This document shows positions 53,929-63,349 of a stretch of 64,000 bases of DNA, in pieces. The notes under the pieces were generated by a model. It saw only the letters and a program-made list of their open reading frames with translations, did not search any database and was not told the origin of the DNA. The DNA lies in NCBI GenBank assembly GCA_028293625.1, contig JAQGOL010000030.1:434001-498000 (forward strand), written 5' to 3'. The DNA comes from Chthoniobacteraceae bacterium (lineage in GTDB: Bacteria; Verrucomicrobiota; Verrucomicrobiia; Chthoniobacterales; Chthoniobacteraceae). The stretch's first letter is position 1. Each line of letters opens with the position of its first letter. Made by a program: the position numbers and the translations under genes.

Positions 53929-54149
53929 GACACGTCCTGGAAAGAGTTGGGGGCAATAAAGCGGAAGCAGCAGGAGAACGGCACATGGGCGCCCGGAGAC
54001 TGTCATAGTGGCGTGACAAAACAAGCCCGCAATCGGCTCGCGCAGCGGCTCAATTGCACGAGATCAGCCGGAGCATCCGTGGAACACAAAATCGTCGGGT
54101 TCCACAACTTGCAAACGACCCGGCACCACGATTTCAGCCTTTATTCACG
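53901..54149. other. Possible chromosomal origin region with degenerate DnaA boxes
   Basis: The DNA around the dnaA start and the 235-nt gap upstream hold several near-matches to the DnaA box TTATCCACA: TTATCCACC (53918-53926), TTATTCACG (54141-54149), GGTTCCACA (54098-54106) and TCTTCCACA near 53900. An inverted repeat GTGGAAC...GTTCCAC (54079-54085 and 54099-54105) is also present. No perfect box and no clear AT-rich unwinding element was seen. The position next to dnaA is the main support. Confidence 0.4.
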
Positions 54150-54163
54150 CTCTTCCGGCCCGC

Positions 54164-55786
54164 TCACGCCGCGCGGTTAGCCACATGGGCGCGGGCCTTT
54201 TCTATCTGCTCACGCGGTGTCCGAAAACAGACGGCAATGCCAAACGTCAGCAATGTCCCAAACGTGATTCGCCACGGGAACTCGATGGCCGGCAGCCATT
54301 CCGGTTTCCATAAAACGGCTTTCTGCATTCCCGCATCCACCGGATGCATGAGCGCCCAGATGTCGTTGTGCAAACCGCTGATGATGGCCACAAAAACAAA
54401 TCCGCAGAGCATCGCAATGAGATTGCCACGGTTATCGCCCCGGGTGCGTGTCACCATTCCCACCATAAAAACCCCTAGCAGCGAGCCGTATGTATAACCA
54501 AAAATTCCAAGCACGATCGGAATCACCCGCGATTGAAGCACGATGACCGCATACGCCGTGAGCGAGCCGATCACGACCAGCACGATTGAAAACGCGACGG
54601 TACTCCAGCGGGCGGCGCGGACGACCTGCCGATCGGTGGCGCCAGGCCGCACATACGGCACATACCAGTCTTCGGTAAAACTGGTGGCCAGCGCATTGAG
54701 CGCGGTGCTCAGTGAGCCCATCGCGGTTGCAAAAATCCCGGCCACGAGAAGGCCGCGGGCGCCCACCGGCATTTCATCGAGGATATAATGCGCGAAAGGA
54801 TGCTGCATTCCCGGCGTGTGGTAGAAGGCCCAGAGCAGAATTCCCACGAACAAAAAGCAGAGGACGATCGGTAAATCGGCCAGACCCGAGAGAATCAATG
54901 CGAGCCGGCTCCGGGTATGATCCTTGGCGGTGAGCATTCGCTGCACCATGTCCTGATCGGTGCCATGGGTAGCCATCGTGAGAAATGTGGATCCAAAGAT
55001 CGCGGCCCAGATCGTATATTCACTCTCCAGAATCCCTTTGATGTTCCCCCAAATCCCAGCCCCCTCCACAATCCCGCTGTCAAACCAGACCAAGTCTTTG
55101 GGAGCGTTAAGAAACTTTGAAGCGCCGGCCCAGCCACCGGTATGTTCGAGCAAGGTATAGATTGAGAATCCAAGCGCACCGAACATGATCGTGGCTTGAA
55201 TGACATCGGTCCAAACCACGGCCTTGATGCCACCCAAGGCGGTGTAAACGGCCGTAACCGCCGTCAAAAACAGAAGCGCGCCGACGTAGATTCCCACTTC
55301 CTGGTATTGCGTTAAGGGCGCACCACCGATTTTTTCATATGCCAGGACAAGGACGACGGCCGCCACGTAAAGGCGGGTCCCGCTTGCGAGGGCTCTTGTG
55401 ACTAAAAAAACGGCCGACGCAGCGTTCTTGGTGCCGGTTCCAAAGCGTACAAGCAGGAATTCGTAGATCGAGACGACGCGGTAATCGTAATACGGCTTGA
55501 TGAAAAGAAACGCGATGATGATCCGGGCGAGGATCGTGCCAATGGCCAGCTGGGCGTAAGTGAAGTTGCGAAGCGCGTATCCTTCCCCGGGCGCCCCGAG
55601 GAACGTCGCTGCGCTGATCTCCGCTGCCAGGATCGAAGCCAGCACCGCCCACCACGGGATGTTGCGGTCGCCTATCGCGAATCCCTGCATTGTTTTATCC
55701 CCACGCCCTTTATAGAGGCCGATGGAAATAACGGCCACGAAATAGGCGAGGATGACCAGTCCATCGATAAGCAGGGCGTTGTTCAT
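54164..55786 (-). CDS. Sodium:solute symporter (SSS family)
   Basis: A 540-residue integral membrane protein with about 13 hydrophobic helices. Hallmarks are WAVLASILAAEISAATFLGAPGEGY, YTALGGIKAVVWTDVIQATIMFGAL (the SSS signature around the conserved Gly-Gly), ATHGTDQDMVQRMLTAKD and GSLSTALNALATSFTEDWY. It couples Na+ to import of a sugar, sialic acid or similar solute, and the substrate is not readable. It is 18 nt before the N-acetylglutamate synthase gene on the same strand, though they seem unrelated. Confidence 0.93.
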   Translation of the reverse strand: MNNALLIDGLVILAYFVAVISIGLYKGRGDKTMQGFAIGDRNIPWWAVLASILAAEISAATFLGAPGEGYALRNFTYAQLAIGTILARIIIAFLFIKPYYDYRVVSIYEFLLVRFGTGTKNAASAVFLVTRALASGTRLYVAAVVLVLAYEKIGGAPLTQYQEVGIYVGALLFLTAVTAVYTALGGIKAVVWTDVIQATIMFGALGFSIYTLLEHTGGWAGASKFLNAPKDLVWFDSGIVEGAGIWGNIKGILESEYTIWAAIFGSTFLTMATHGTDQDMVQRMLTAKDHTRSRLALILSGLADLPIVLCFLFVGILLWAFYHTPGMQHPFAHYILDEMPVGARGLLVAGIFATAMGSLSTALNALATSFTEDWYVPYVRPGATDRQVVRAARWSTVAFSIVLVVIGSLTAYAVIVLQSRVIPIVLGIFGYTYGSLLGVFMVGMVTRTRGDNRGNLIAMLCGFVFVAIISGLHNDIWALMHPVDAGMQKAVLWKPEWLPAIEFPWRITFGTLLTFGIAVCFRTPREQIEKARAHVANRAA

Positions 55787-55804
55787 GAATTCAGAAAAAA
55801 AGAC

Positions 55805-57112
55805 TCAATCTCTCAGCACCTCGATGGCAGCCGCCGGAACCGTCGCTTTCATTACCACCTTCGATTTGCGGCCGCTCGTCTCCCATTTTTTAAGACGATC
55901 CGCAGGCAGCGTCTCGGGACTGACTTCAATGTAGCCGCCCTTTTGCTGGAAATAATTGTAGGTCTGGGTGGAGAGCGCGAAGATATGCTTCATTCCCTTC
56001 TCGGTGGCGAGCTGCTCGGCAAATGCCATCAGCTTGCGGCCGAACCCCTGCCCTTCCTGTCCTTTATTCACATAAAGGCATGCCATCTCGGCTTTGCTTT
56101 CCGCCGGGAAAAGATGCACCGCGACGCAACCTACCAGGGTGCGGTCGATCTCCAGCACCCAATAATCGCCAAGATGCGCGATAATGTCGGCCCGAGTCCG
56201 GCGCACCAGTTCCTCATTATTGACCGACTGCCGGATCAGCGCCATCACCGCGCGGACGTCTTTCTTAAAAATGCGGCGAATCTGCTGATACTCGTTGGAA
56301 TAAATCATCGTGCCGATCCCCTCAGGGGAAAAGACCTCGCTCAAAATGGCTTCATCGGCGTTGCCATTGAGCAGATGCACCCGGGGCACCCCCTGCCGGC
56401 ACGCACGCGCCGCATAATCGAGTTTGGAGATCAGCGCGGGATCGACCGTCTGCCTTTTCTTTTTCACGATCTCGTCGGCTTCAGCGATCGAGAGCTGCCT
56501 GACGACTTCCCCGCTGGAGACAAGCGAGGTGGCCGTTAGAAAAAGGATCTTCATTGCCTGCAACGTCTCAGCCACCTCAAGGGCGATTCCGTCAGAGTTG
56601 ACCCGGAATGTGCGTCCCTCGCCATCAAAACCGAGCGGCGGGATGATCGGGATAATCCCCTCAGCCAAAAACAGATGCAGCGGTTTGGTATCGACCCGTT
56701 CCACCCGGCCGGTGTTCAGATAATCGACGCCACCGAGGATTCCCGCCGGATGCGCGATGATGGTGTTGGCGTAAGCGGCGCGCAGATCGACCGAGGTAAG
56801 GCCCTGCATCACCTCGTTCATGACATTGGTGGCGGCCTCAATGCTCAGTTTGAGGGTGCGGTCATCGGTGATCCCGGTCCCGTCCGCATTTGAAATTGGC
56901 ACAGCGCGCTCGCTTGAAAGCTGCTCAATCTGTTGGCCCGCTCCATGAACCAAAACCACTTTAATGCTCAGTGATCGCAATACCGCAATATCGAGCAGGA
57001 TATTGGAGAAGTTGGGTGAGGCCACAATCTCGCCATCGACGGCGACCACAAAAATGCGGTCCCGGAAACGAGGTACATACTGCAGGATGCCGCGCAGGTC
57101 GGAAACTTTCAT
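55805..57112 (-). CDS. argA: N-acetylglutamate synthase (ArgA, kinase-GNAT fusion)
   Basis: A 435-residue two-domain enzyme. The N-terminal amino-acid-kinase domain (about 1-290) has KVVLVHGAGQQIE and the region LNGNADEAIL that follows. The C-terminal GNAT domain (about 295-430) has YVNKGQEGQGFGRKLMAFAE, the acetyl-CoA pyrophosphate loop, and ALSTQTYNYFQQKGG. It forms N-acetylglutamate for arginine synthesis. The ATG at 57112 was chosen; an upstream TTG at 57154 would add 14 odd residues. argG lies elsewhere in the window. Confidence 0.92.
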   Translation of the reverse strand: MKVSDLRGILQYVPRFRDRIFVVAVDGEIVASPNFSNILLDIAVLRSLSIKVVLVHGAGQQIEQLSSERAVPISNADGTGITDDRTLKLSIEAATNVMNEVMQGLTSVDLRAAYANTIIAHPAGILGGVDYLNTGRVERVDTKPLHLFLAEGIIPIIPPLGFDGEGRTFRVNSDGIALEVAETLQAMKILFLTATSLVSSGEVVRQLSIAEADEIVKKKRQTVDPALISKLDYAARACRQGVPRVHLLNGNADEAILSEVFSPEGIGTMIYSNEYQQIRRIFKKDVRAVMALIRQSVNNEELVRRTRADIIAHLGDYWVLEIDRTLVGCVAVHLFPAESKAEMACLYVNKGQEGQGFGRKLMAFAEQLATEKGMKHIFALSTQTYNYFQQKGGYIEVSPETLPADRLKKWETSGRKSKVVMKATVPAAAIEVLRD

Positions 57113-57277
57113 CAATTGGAGGGCACTTAACGTGATAGAATGTGCCGAGCGCAAGGCGCAAAAACCGCCGCTTGCTATCGTGGCTCCTTCGGCTTGCGTG
57201 CAAGCAGAAAAGCTCGCCGTGAGCGCCCGTGCAAAGCGGCATCCGCGATTTTATTTCAGATAGATTTGACCACCCCT

Positions 57278-57889
57278 ATGAGCATGCATTCAAGCCGGAT
57301 ACTGATTGCGGAGGACCATTACGTCTCCCGCCATCTTCTCGAACGAAATTTAACGAACTGGGGATTCCAAGTCGTCACGGCCGAAAACGGCGCCAAAGCC
57401 GCGGAGATTCTCGAAAGCGACGACGCGCCTTCGCTCGCCATTTTAGACTGGATGATGCCTGAGATGGATGGCGTGGAAGTTTGCACCCGGGTTCGCCGCA
57501 ACCCCGCCCGGCCCTACATTTACCTGCTTCTGCTCACAGCCAAGAGCCAAAAGGAAGAGATCGCGGCCGGACTCGAAGCCGGCGCCGACGACTACGTCAT
57601 CAAACCGTTTGATCCCGATGAACTGCGGGCACGCTTAAAAGTCGGACAGCGCGTGGTGGACTTGGAACGCACGCTGGCCAAACGCATCACCGACCTCGAA
57701 ATGGCGATTGATGATGTGCAAAAGCTCAAACGGCTCCTTCCCATCTGCATGTATTGCAAGAGCATCCGCGATGATGGCGATTACTGGCACCAAATCGACT
57801 CGTACATCCACGAACATACCGGGACTGATTTTTCACACGGCGTTTGCCCAGCCTGCATGGACATGGTGCGCCGCGGCACAATGAAATAG
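57278..57889 (+). CDS. Response regulator with C-terminal cysteine-rich motif
   Basis: A 203-residue protein. A receiver domain (about 1-125) has the acidic pocket (AEDHYVS), phospho-acceptor Asp57 in AILDWMMPEMDG, Thr in LLTAKS and Lys in VIKPFDPDEL. A coiled coil follows, then ICMYCKSIRDDGDYW, HEHTGTDFSHGVCPACM, i.e. two CxxC pairs. This C-terminal motif occurs in many REC proteins and histidine kinases of unclear output; metal binding is inferred. There is no DNA-binding domain and no kinase next to it. The ATG at 57278 was chosen since the receiver begins there. Confidence 0.85.
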   Translation: MSMHSSRILIAEDHYVSRHLLERNLTNWGFQVVTAENGAKAAEILESDDAPSLAILDWMMPEMDGVEVCTRVRRNPARPYIYLLLLTAKSQKEEIAAGLEAGADDYVIKPFDPDELRARLKVGQRVVDLERTLAKRITDLEMAIDDVQKLKRLLPICMYCKSIRDDGDYWHQIDSYIHEHTGTDFSHGVCPACMDMVRRGTMK

Positions 57890-57902
57890 CGAGCGCCGGC
57901 CC

Positions 57903-59204
57903 TTAAAACTCCCGCTCAAGCTGATCGAGGTAGTTTTTTACAGCACCGTTGCTGCGGGATTTATCTTCCTGCACCATCAGTTCGCTGGCTGCTTTCAAAA
58001 AGCCATCAAAAGCCGCACTCCGGGTATTAACCTGCGTCGCCTCATACCAGTTGAGATAATCCGCGATGGCACTCATTCGGTTGGTCACAGCAGCGCGATA
58101 ACGCGTGACTTCGTCGATTTGTTCCACCACGCCCTTGAACTTTCCGCGGGCCAGACTCGAAAAAATCTGTTCGTAATCGGCGATGATCGGCCGATAAAGC
58201 GCGTTGGTCTGGAGGCTGAGGCGCACCATGGCCGATTGCACACGAGCCATGGTGGACTTGAAAGCGGGCAGCTTTGTGAATTCCTCAAACTTCCCCAGAT
58301 CAAACGCCCGCTTGTCACCCGCTTTATTCAGGACCAAATCAAATCGAAGCAGCGCTGAAAGTTCCTTCTCGGTGGCTTCAGAGGAAAGCCCCTTGTAGCG
58401 GTCAAGCACGGAAAGCCGCGCCAGATTCACCGTCCACCATTTCTGCAAAGCCGTAGGCGAGGCTGCAAGGCCCGGGAATTCTTTGGTAAGTGCGCCGACC
58501 GGGTCACCCTGGCTATCAGGCCAGTTCCGTACAAGCCGGGCCAGGTTTGCCCGTCCATTTGGCTGCTCGATCAACAACCGGACAAGGCAGACGGCGTATG
58601 AGGCATCCACCGCCCGGGCAGTTGAGCCCAGGCCGGCATTGTTGGTCATCAAAAATTCTTTGATTTCGGGCACTTTCTCGGAACCGACGACACTCCTGTA
58701 GAGTCCCGTCTCTACTTCCAACCCACGCGTTGCAAACATTTGCACCATCGCCGCCGTCAACCACCACGGCGCTTCCACATACGCCTCGCCCCCTTTGATC
58801 GCAGGACGATTCCTTAACGAATACTCCAGCAATACCGCCCTCGCGATCAGCTCCTGAAAATGCGCGTCTGCCGGATTTTCTCCAATCTGAATGCTGATCT
58901 GGATGCTGGAACCTCCTGCCGTTTCAAACAATCGAAAAGCTACCGATTCAGCCGCGGCGGTTTCCGCGGGTTTCAGCGAAATAACAACGGGAATTCTCCA
59001 ACTTCCGGTATCGCCAAGGATTTCAAGAATGCTGGCCTTGAGGTCATCGGCCAGACTGGCGGCCCGATTACGCAGTGCGGCGTCCGGACTGAAAACAATA
59101 AACTGTCTTGAGCCGCTCACCGTGCGCGGCGTCAGCTCAAGGGCATCCGCGTGGGAGCCTGCCAGCCAGAACAACGCCAAAAGAAGCGCCCAGCGCGGAT
59201 TCAT
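57903..59204 (-). CDS. Secreted protein of unknown function (433 aa)
   Basis: A signal peptide (LLLALFWLAGSHADA) and a mature part without recognised motifs. The composition is helical; segments such as EAPWWLTAAMVQMFATRG and PWWLTAA.VQ resemble peptidase-like or adhesin scaffold regions, but I cannot confirm a zinc site (no HExxH). The ATG at 59204 overlaps the stop of the preceding zinc-ribbon gene, so both are coupled. The gene closes a minus-strand run beginning with yajC. Function unknown. Confidence 0.65.
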   Translation of the reverse strand: MNPRWALLLALFWLAGSHADALELTPRTVSGSRQFIVFSPDAALRNRAASLADDLKASILEILGDTGSWRIPVVISLKPAETAAAESVAFRLFETAGGSSIQISIQIGENPADAHFQELIARAVLLEYSLRNRPAIKGGEAYVEAPWWLTAAMVQMFATRGLEVETGLYRSVVGSEKVPEIKEFLMTNNAGLGSTARAVDASYAVCLVRLLIEQPNGRANLARLVRNWPDSQGDPVGALTKEFPGLAASPTALQKWWTVNLARLSVLDRYKGLSSEATEKELSALLRFDLVLNKAGDKRAFDLGKFEEFTKLPAFKSTMARVQSAMVRLSLQTNALYRPIIADYEQIFSSLARGKFKGVVEQIDEVTRYRAAVTNRMSAIADYLNWYEATQVNTRSAAFDGFLKAASELMVQEDKSRSNGAVKNYLDQLEREF

Positions 59205-59965
59205 CGTGTCCCTTTGGTAACAAAAGTAATCCGCCCTTTCTCAATGGCGATCGACCGCATTTTTTCCATTTGCGCGTGATCTTTCTTCAAGACCGTCCAG
59301 AGACTTTTGAACGCGATGTCGGCGTAATTCATGAGAAAGGGGGCGATAGCCACGCGCCCAAAATTGCCCCCGCTCTGGGTTGCGACAAACTGGCCGTTTT
59401 TAACCTCCAGCCGATAAGCAATTCCTGAGTAAACAGGAAATCCCCATAGCGATTGCTGAATGTTAATCCGGCAAAGCCCGTTATCGAGCTGCACAAACGC
59501 GCGGTCGAAATTGATCCCGGGAATCGAACCGCCACCGGCTTTTGCGCGAGCCGCCGATTTAAGATAGGTATTGATTTCCGAGTCGGTAAACGAGATCTGC
59601 CGCGGTCCATTGGCGTCCACCGCATCAGCCAATTCACTTCCCACCATCCGTATCCCCGGATCGCTCTTTGGGGAAGGAACTCCATCGGGCGGGCGCACCG
59701 CCTGGATGATCAACGCAACGATCGCCGACCAGACCACCGTTTTGATCGCCGCGCTCACCTCGCGCTTGACGATCTGCGAGCCCGGATTCGTCATTTTTTT
59801 CACCCGCTTCCGGGTCCGGTCGATCGACTCCTTGGCCTGACCCTCATCCTCACGAGGAAGAAGCGAGCGGTCCAGCTTGCTGCCACAATTGTGGCAGTAA
59901 ACTCGCTCGGGTTCATTCACAAATCCGCACTGCCCGCAGGTAAGACTGGTCGTTGGAATAGCCAT
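59201..59965 (-). CDS. Zinc-ribbon membrane protein of unknown function
   Basis: A 254-residue protein. An N-terminal zinc ribbon CGQCGFVNEPERVYCHNCGSKL has two CxxC pairs. A basic stretch follows, then one hydrophobic segment (VVWSAIVALIIQAV, about residues 78-91) and an extracytoplasmic domain (FTDSEINTYLKSAARAK, FVQLDNGLCRINIQQSLWGFPVYSGIAYRLEV) that reads as beta-rich. Its first base overlaps the fmdB stop, and its stop overlaps the next gene, so it belongs to a coupled fmdB-zinc ribbon-secreted protein set. Function unknown. Confidence 0.7.
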   Translation of the reverse strand: MAIPTTSLTCGQCGFVNEPERVYCHNCGSKLDRSLLPREDEGQAKESIDRTRKRVKKMTNPGSQIVKREVSAAIKTVVWSAIVALIIQAVRPPDGVPSPKSDPGIRMVGSELADAVDANGPRQISFTDSEINTYLKSAARAKAGGGSIPGINFDRAFVQLDNGLCRINIQQSLWGFPVYSGIAYRLEVKNGQFVATQSGGNFGRVAIAPFLMNYADIAFKSLWTVLKKDHAQMEKMRSIAIEKGRITFVTKGTR

Positions 59966-60273
59966 TATTCCGTAGCCTTCGGTTTCGGTTTCTCCGCCGG
60001 CTTGCTCTCACTTTTTTTCGGCTCGCTCGATGAAGCGACATCCTTGCTGGCCGAGGCTTTGTATTTGTCGCTCCGATAATCGGTGATGTAGAACCCCGAG
60101 CCTTTAAAAATCAATCCGGCTCCGGTCCCGATCTGACGTTCAACGACTCCCTCGCCCCAGGTCTCCTCGCAGCAAAGCGCTTTAGGACAGACCTTAAACG
60201 CATCGTCCTTCATGGATTGAAAGACTTCAAAGCCCTTGTTACATTTGGTGCACAAATATTCGTATGTCGGCAT
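59965..60273 (-). CDS. FmdB-family zinc ribbon protein
   Basis: A 102-residue protein. It starts MPTYEYLCTKCNKGFEVFQS, the FmdB/regulatory-protein zinc ribbon. The second Cys pair is CPKALCCEE. A glycine-rich VxGTGAGLIFKGSGFYITDYR motif and a Lys/Ser/Glu-rich low-complexity tail follow. The ATG at 60273 is fixed by the family start; the longer frame upstream overlaps secDF. The gap to the secDF stop is about 160 nt. Confidence 0.85.
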   Translation of the reverse strand: MPTYEYLCTKCNKGFEVFQSMKDDAFKVCPKALCCEETWGEGVVERQIGTGAGLIFKGSGFYITDYRSDKYKASASKDVASSSEPKKSESKPAEKPKPKATE

Positions 60274-60433
60274 GATGGCGGGATTTGAGAGAAAGGGGGA
60301 GAGAAACTGGCCAGTTCTATAGCAGAGCAGATTCGGCACCGCAACGGCCGCTCTTGAGCAATCGAGCCGCTTTAAATGACTCGCTGGCGCCGCTTTCCGG
60401 TGACGAAGAAAAGCGGCGCCGCCTCTTTGGAAT

Positions 60434-62839
60434 TCAGACGATGGCTTGTTGCTCGGAACCGCGCCGAACTTCATTGCGCAGATTCTGATCCCCGCGCTGG
60501 CTCCACCAAAGAACGATGGGCGAAGCGATAAAGATCGACGAATAGGTTCCGACAACAATGCCGATAAGGATCGCAAACGCGAAGTCATGCAGCACCGGTC
60601 CGCCAAAGAAAAAGAGCGCGGCCACCGAGAGCAGTGTGCAGCCCGAAGTCAGCAGGGTTCGGCTCAGGGTTTCGTTGATCGATGCGTTCATGATCGACTG
60701 AACCGAGCCACTCCGCCCACTCTTTAAACCTTCCCGGATCCGATCATAGACCACGATCGTGTCATTGATGGAATAGCCGGCAATGGTCAGGATCGCGCCG
60801 ACCATTACGAGGGAAAGTTCACGGCCAAAAAGCGCGAAGACTCCCACGGTGATCACAATATCGTGCAACAGCGCAACGAGGGCGCCGATGGCGAACGAGA
60901 ACTCAAACCGGAGCGAAACAAACAGCAGAATGCCAAGGGCACCAAGTCCAAGCGCCATGAGGGAGCTCTTGGCCATTTCACCGCCAACCAGCGTGCCGAC
61001 GTGGTCGCGTTTATGTTCGGAAAAACCGGCCTTGGGCATCGCTTTAACCAGCTGTTCCTCGACTTTAGCCGAAGTATTTTCCGGGCTGCGGATGCTGATA
61101 TAAGTAGCGTCAACGGTCGACTCTTTCTGAATCACGACATCGCCGAGATCGATCGCCTTCAGCGCCTCGCGCACATCGCCTTCACTCACCAATGGGTCGG
61201 CCGCTTGCAGCATCAAAAGGTCGCCGCCTTTAAAATCGATGCCGAAATTTTTCTCACCGCGGAGGCCGAAGACGCCCATGCTCAAAGCAATCAGGACCAC
61301 TGAAAGGCTGATCCAGAGCCGGCGCCGGCCCATGAAATCAAAGCCCTGGCCGGAGATGAGATGAAGCATCGAGACCTTCTTGATGATGTCAAATTTCAGC
61401 GCCCAGCTAAAGAGCATCCGCGTCACAACCATCGCTGAAAAGACGGATGCGATAATTCCAAGGATCAATGTGACGGCAAACCCTTTGACCGGGCCGCTTG
61501 CCAGCCAGAAGAGGATGCCGGCCGTGATAAGGGTCGTCGCATTTGCATCGAAAATAACGCTGAACGCTTTTTCGTAAGCCGCGCTGACGGCCGCTCCGAG
61601 CGATTTGCCCGCCGCCATTTCCTCACGCAACCGCTCATAAATAAGAACGTTCGCATCAACCGCGAGACCGATAGTGAGAATGACACCCGCGATACCGGGC
61701 AGGGTCAGCACGAAGTTGAGCATCGCCATCAAGCCAAAAAGGACAATGATATTGACGATCAACCCGACCACCGCCACCAGGCCGGCGAACCGGTAGTAAA
61801 TCACCACGAAGATCAGCACGAAAATCAGGCCGCCGACACCCGCCGTGATGCCGCTTTTAATCGAATCCGCTCCGAGCGTGGACGAGGCACTCCGCTCTTC
61901 CTCAATGACCACCGGGGTTTGCAAAGGATTTTGCAAAGCGCTGGCCAGGCCGCGCGCTTCCTTTTCGCTCATATTTCCACCGCTGATCTGCGCTTTGGCG
62001 CCCCAAATCGCACCATGCGTCACGCCCGGTGCTGAGATGATTTTTCCATCGAGCACGATCGCCATTTGCGAGTGCTCCTCATAGACTTGCTTGGTAAGTT
62101 CCCCGAATTTCTGACCGCCTTCGGAATCAAACTCCATGCTCACGCCCCAGCCGCTTGCATCAAGGTAAGCACCGGCACGGGTGACGCGTTCGCCCAGCAG
62201 ATCGGCTTTCTTTTTAATCAATAAACGGCTCTCGACCGCCTTGCCACCGCGCTCGGCTTCCATCGGCTGAATCGTGTAACCGGGAGGCAACACTTCCTGA
62301 CCCGACTCAATGGCCGGCACCAGTCGTGAGCTCTGCGGGTTGACCAGGCGAAACTCGAGCTTCGCCACTTTGCGCAATTGCTCGCGCGCTTCCTCGATTT
62401 TTTCGGGATTTAATCCCGGGATCTGCACAAGAATCCGATCGGTTCCTTCCGGAGTGATGATCGGCTCGCTGACGCCGAATTCATCGACGCGCTTGCGGAA
62501 CGCTTCCATGGCCTGCTCGACCATATCTTTGGTGATCGTTTTGCGCGAGCCCGTCGTGGTGTCGACTGGCGGATCGAGCCGGATCAGGAACGATGTGCCG
62601 CCTTGCAAATCAAGTCCGAGATGGATCTTGCCAGGGATGATAATCGGCTTGCCCTTGGCATCTTTTTTGCCGGTATCGACATCCCGCGGCGGGCTCACCG
62701 ATTGCAAACAGAAAGCCACCAACAGCACCGTCAGGACCGTGCCGAGCACGCGTTTGACCCGGTCGCTGTCGGTGAAAAAATACCAGCCAAAAAGGACCAG
62801 CAACAGCAGCCCGAAAAGAAAAGTCAGGATTGGAGACAT
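60434..62839 (-). CDS. secDF: Protein translocase fusion SecDF
   Basis: An 801-residue fusion of SecD and SecF, each with six transmembrane helices. The SecD part has IHLGLDLQGGTSFLIRLD, GKIISAPGVTHGAIWG and the DANVLIYERLREE motif of TM4. The SecF part begins at about residue 500 (GRRRLWISLSVVLIAL) with NFGIDFKGGDLL and later GYSINDTIVVYDRIREG. It uses proton-motive force to finish Sec-dependent export. It starts 21 nt after the yajC stop, the usual yajC-secDF order. Confidence 0.96.
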   Translation of the reverse strand: MSPILTFLFGLLLLVLFGWYFFTDSDRVKRVLGTVLTVLLVAFCLQSVSPPRDVDTGKKDAKGKPIIIPGKIHLGLDLQGGTSFLIRLDPPVDTTTGSRKTITKDMVEQAMEAFRKRVDEFGVSEPIITPEGTDRILVQIPGLNPEKIEEAREQLRKVAKLEFRLVNPQSSRLVPAIESGQEVLPPGYTIQPMEAERGGKAVESRLLIKKKADLLGERVTRAGAYLDASGWGVSMEFDSEGGQKFGELTKQVYEEHSQMAIVLDGKIISAPGVTHGAIWGAKAQISGGNMSEKEARGLASALQNPLQTPVVIEEERSASSTLGADSIKSGITAGVGGLIFVLIFVVIYYRFAGLVAVVGLIVNIIVLFGLMAMLNFVLTLPGIAGVILTIGLAVDANVLIYERLREEMAAGKSLGAAVSAAYEKAFSVIFDANATTLITAGILFWLASGPVKGFAVTLILGIIASVFSAMVVTRMLFSWALKFDIIKKVSMLHLISGQGFDFMGRRRLWISLSVVLIALSMGVFGLRGEKNFGIDFKGGDLLMLQAADPLVSEGDVREALKAIDLGDVVIQKESTVDATYISIRSPENTSAKVEEQLVKAMPKAGFSEHKRDHVGTLVGGEMAKSSLMALGLGALGILLFVSLRFEFSFAIGALVALLHDIVITVGVFALFGRELSLVMVGAILTIAGYSINDTIVVYDRIREGLKSGRSGSVQSIMNASINETLSRTLLTSGCTLLSVAALFFFGGPVLHDFAFAILIGIVVGTYSSIFIASPIVLWWSQRGDQNLRNEVRRGSEQQAIV

Positions 62840-62860
62840 CGAAAAATCAAAGTAAAAAGT

Positions 62861-63211
62861 TTAGGAATTGGAGTCGGACACGGCGCCTTCGCTCGCCTTG
62901 AGCAGGGTGGCGACAGCCGATTTCTCGATCTCAATTTTCACGTTATTGTCCACCTTCAAGATGAAAGTGCGCTCTTTGACATTGGAAATGATTCCATGGA
63001 TGCCGCCCGAGGTGATTACTCTATCCCCGGTCTTGGTCGCGGCAACCTGCGCAAGCGCTTCTTTCTGGCGTTTCTGTTGGGGCCTGATCGTGATGAAATA
63101 AATCAGCGAAAAAGCGAACAGCATCATCACCACCATCTGCAGTCCCCCGTCGGGCTTGGTGGCGGCGGGTGCGGCAGCTTGGGCAAGAAATAAAAGCGTG
63201 TGTGAGATCAT
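62861..63211 (-). CDS. yajC: Sec translocase accessory protein YajC
   Basis: A 116-residue single-pass protein, matching the family. The N-terminal helix is followed by FSLIYFITIRPQQKRQKE and KTGDRVITSGGIHGIISNVKERTFILKVDNNVKIEIEKSAV, the YajC hallmark. It associates with SecDF to support protein export. It is the first gene of a run yajC-secDF-fmdB-zinc ribbon-secreted protein. Confidence 0.96.
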   Translation of the reverse strand: MISHTLLFLAQAAAPAATKPDGGLQMVVMMLFAFSLIYFITIRPQQKRQKEALAQVAATKTGDRVITSGGIHGIISNVKERTFILKVDNNVKIEIEKSAVATLLKASEGAVSDSNS

Positions 63212-63349
63212 ACGGCGGAGTTGAAATGGGCACCCGGAAGAGATGGATCAACCGGAATTTGGGGAGCGGAAGGTTATTTAGGTGTTCGGGTTTGTCCAAG
63301 GTTTTCTCCGGCCCATCCCAATCTACAAACAACCGTCCTCTTTTTAGTG

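Noticed and set aside
60274-60606. Longer N-terminus for the FmdB protein
   Set aside because: It runs into the secDF coding region; the FmdB family starts with MPTYEY at 60273.
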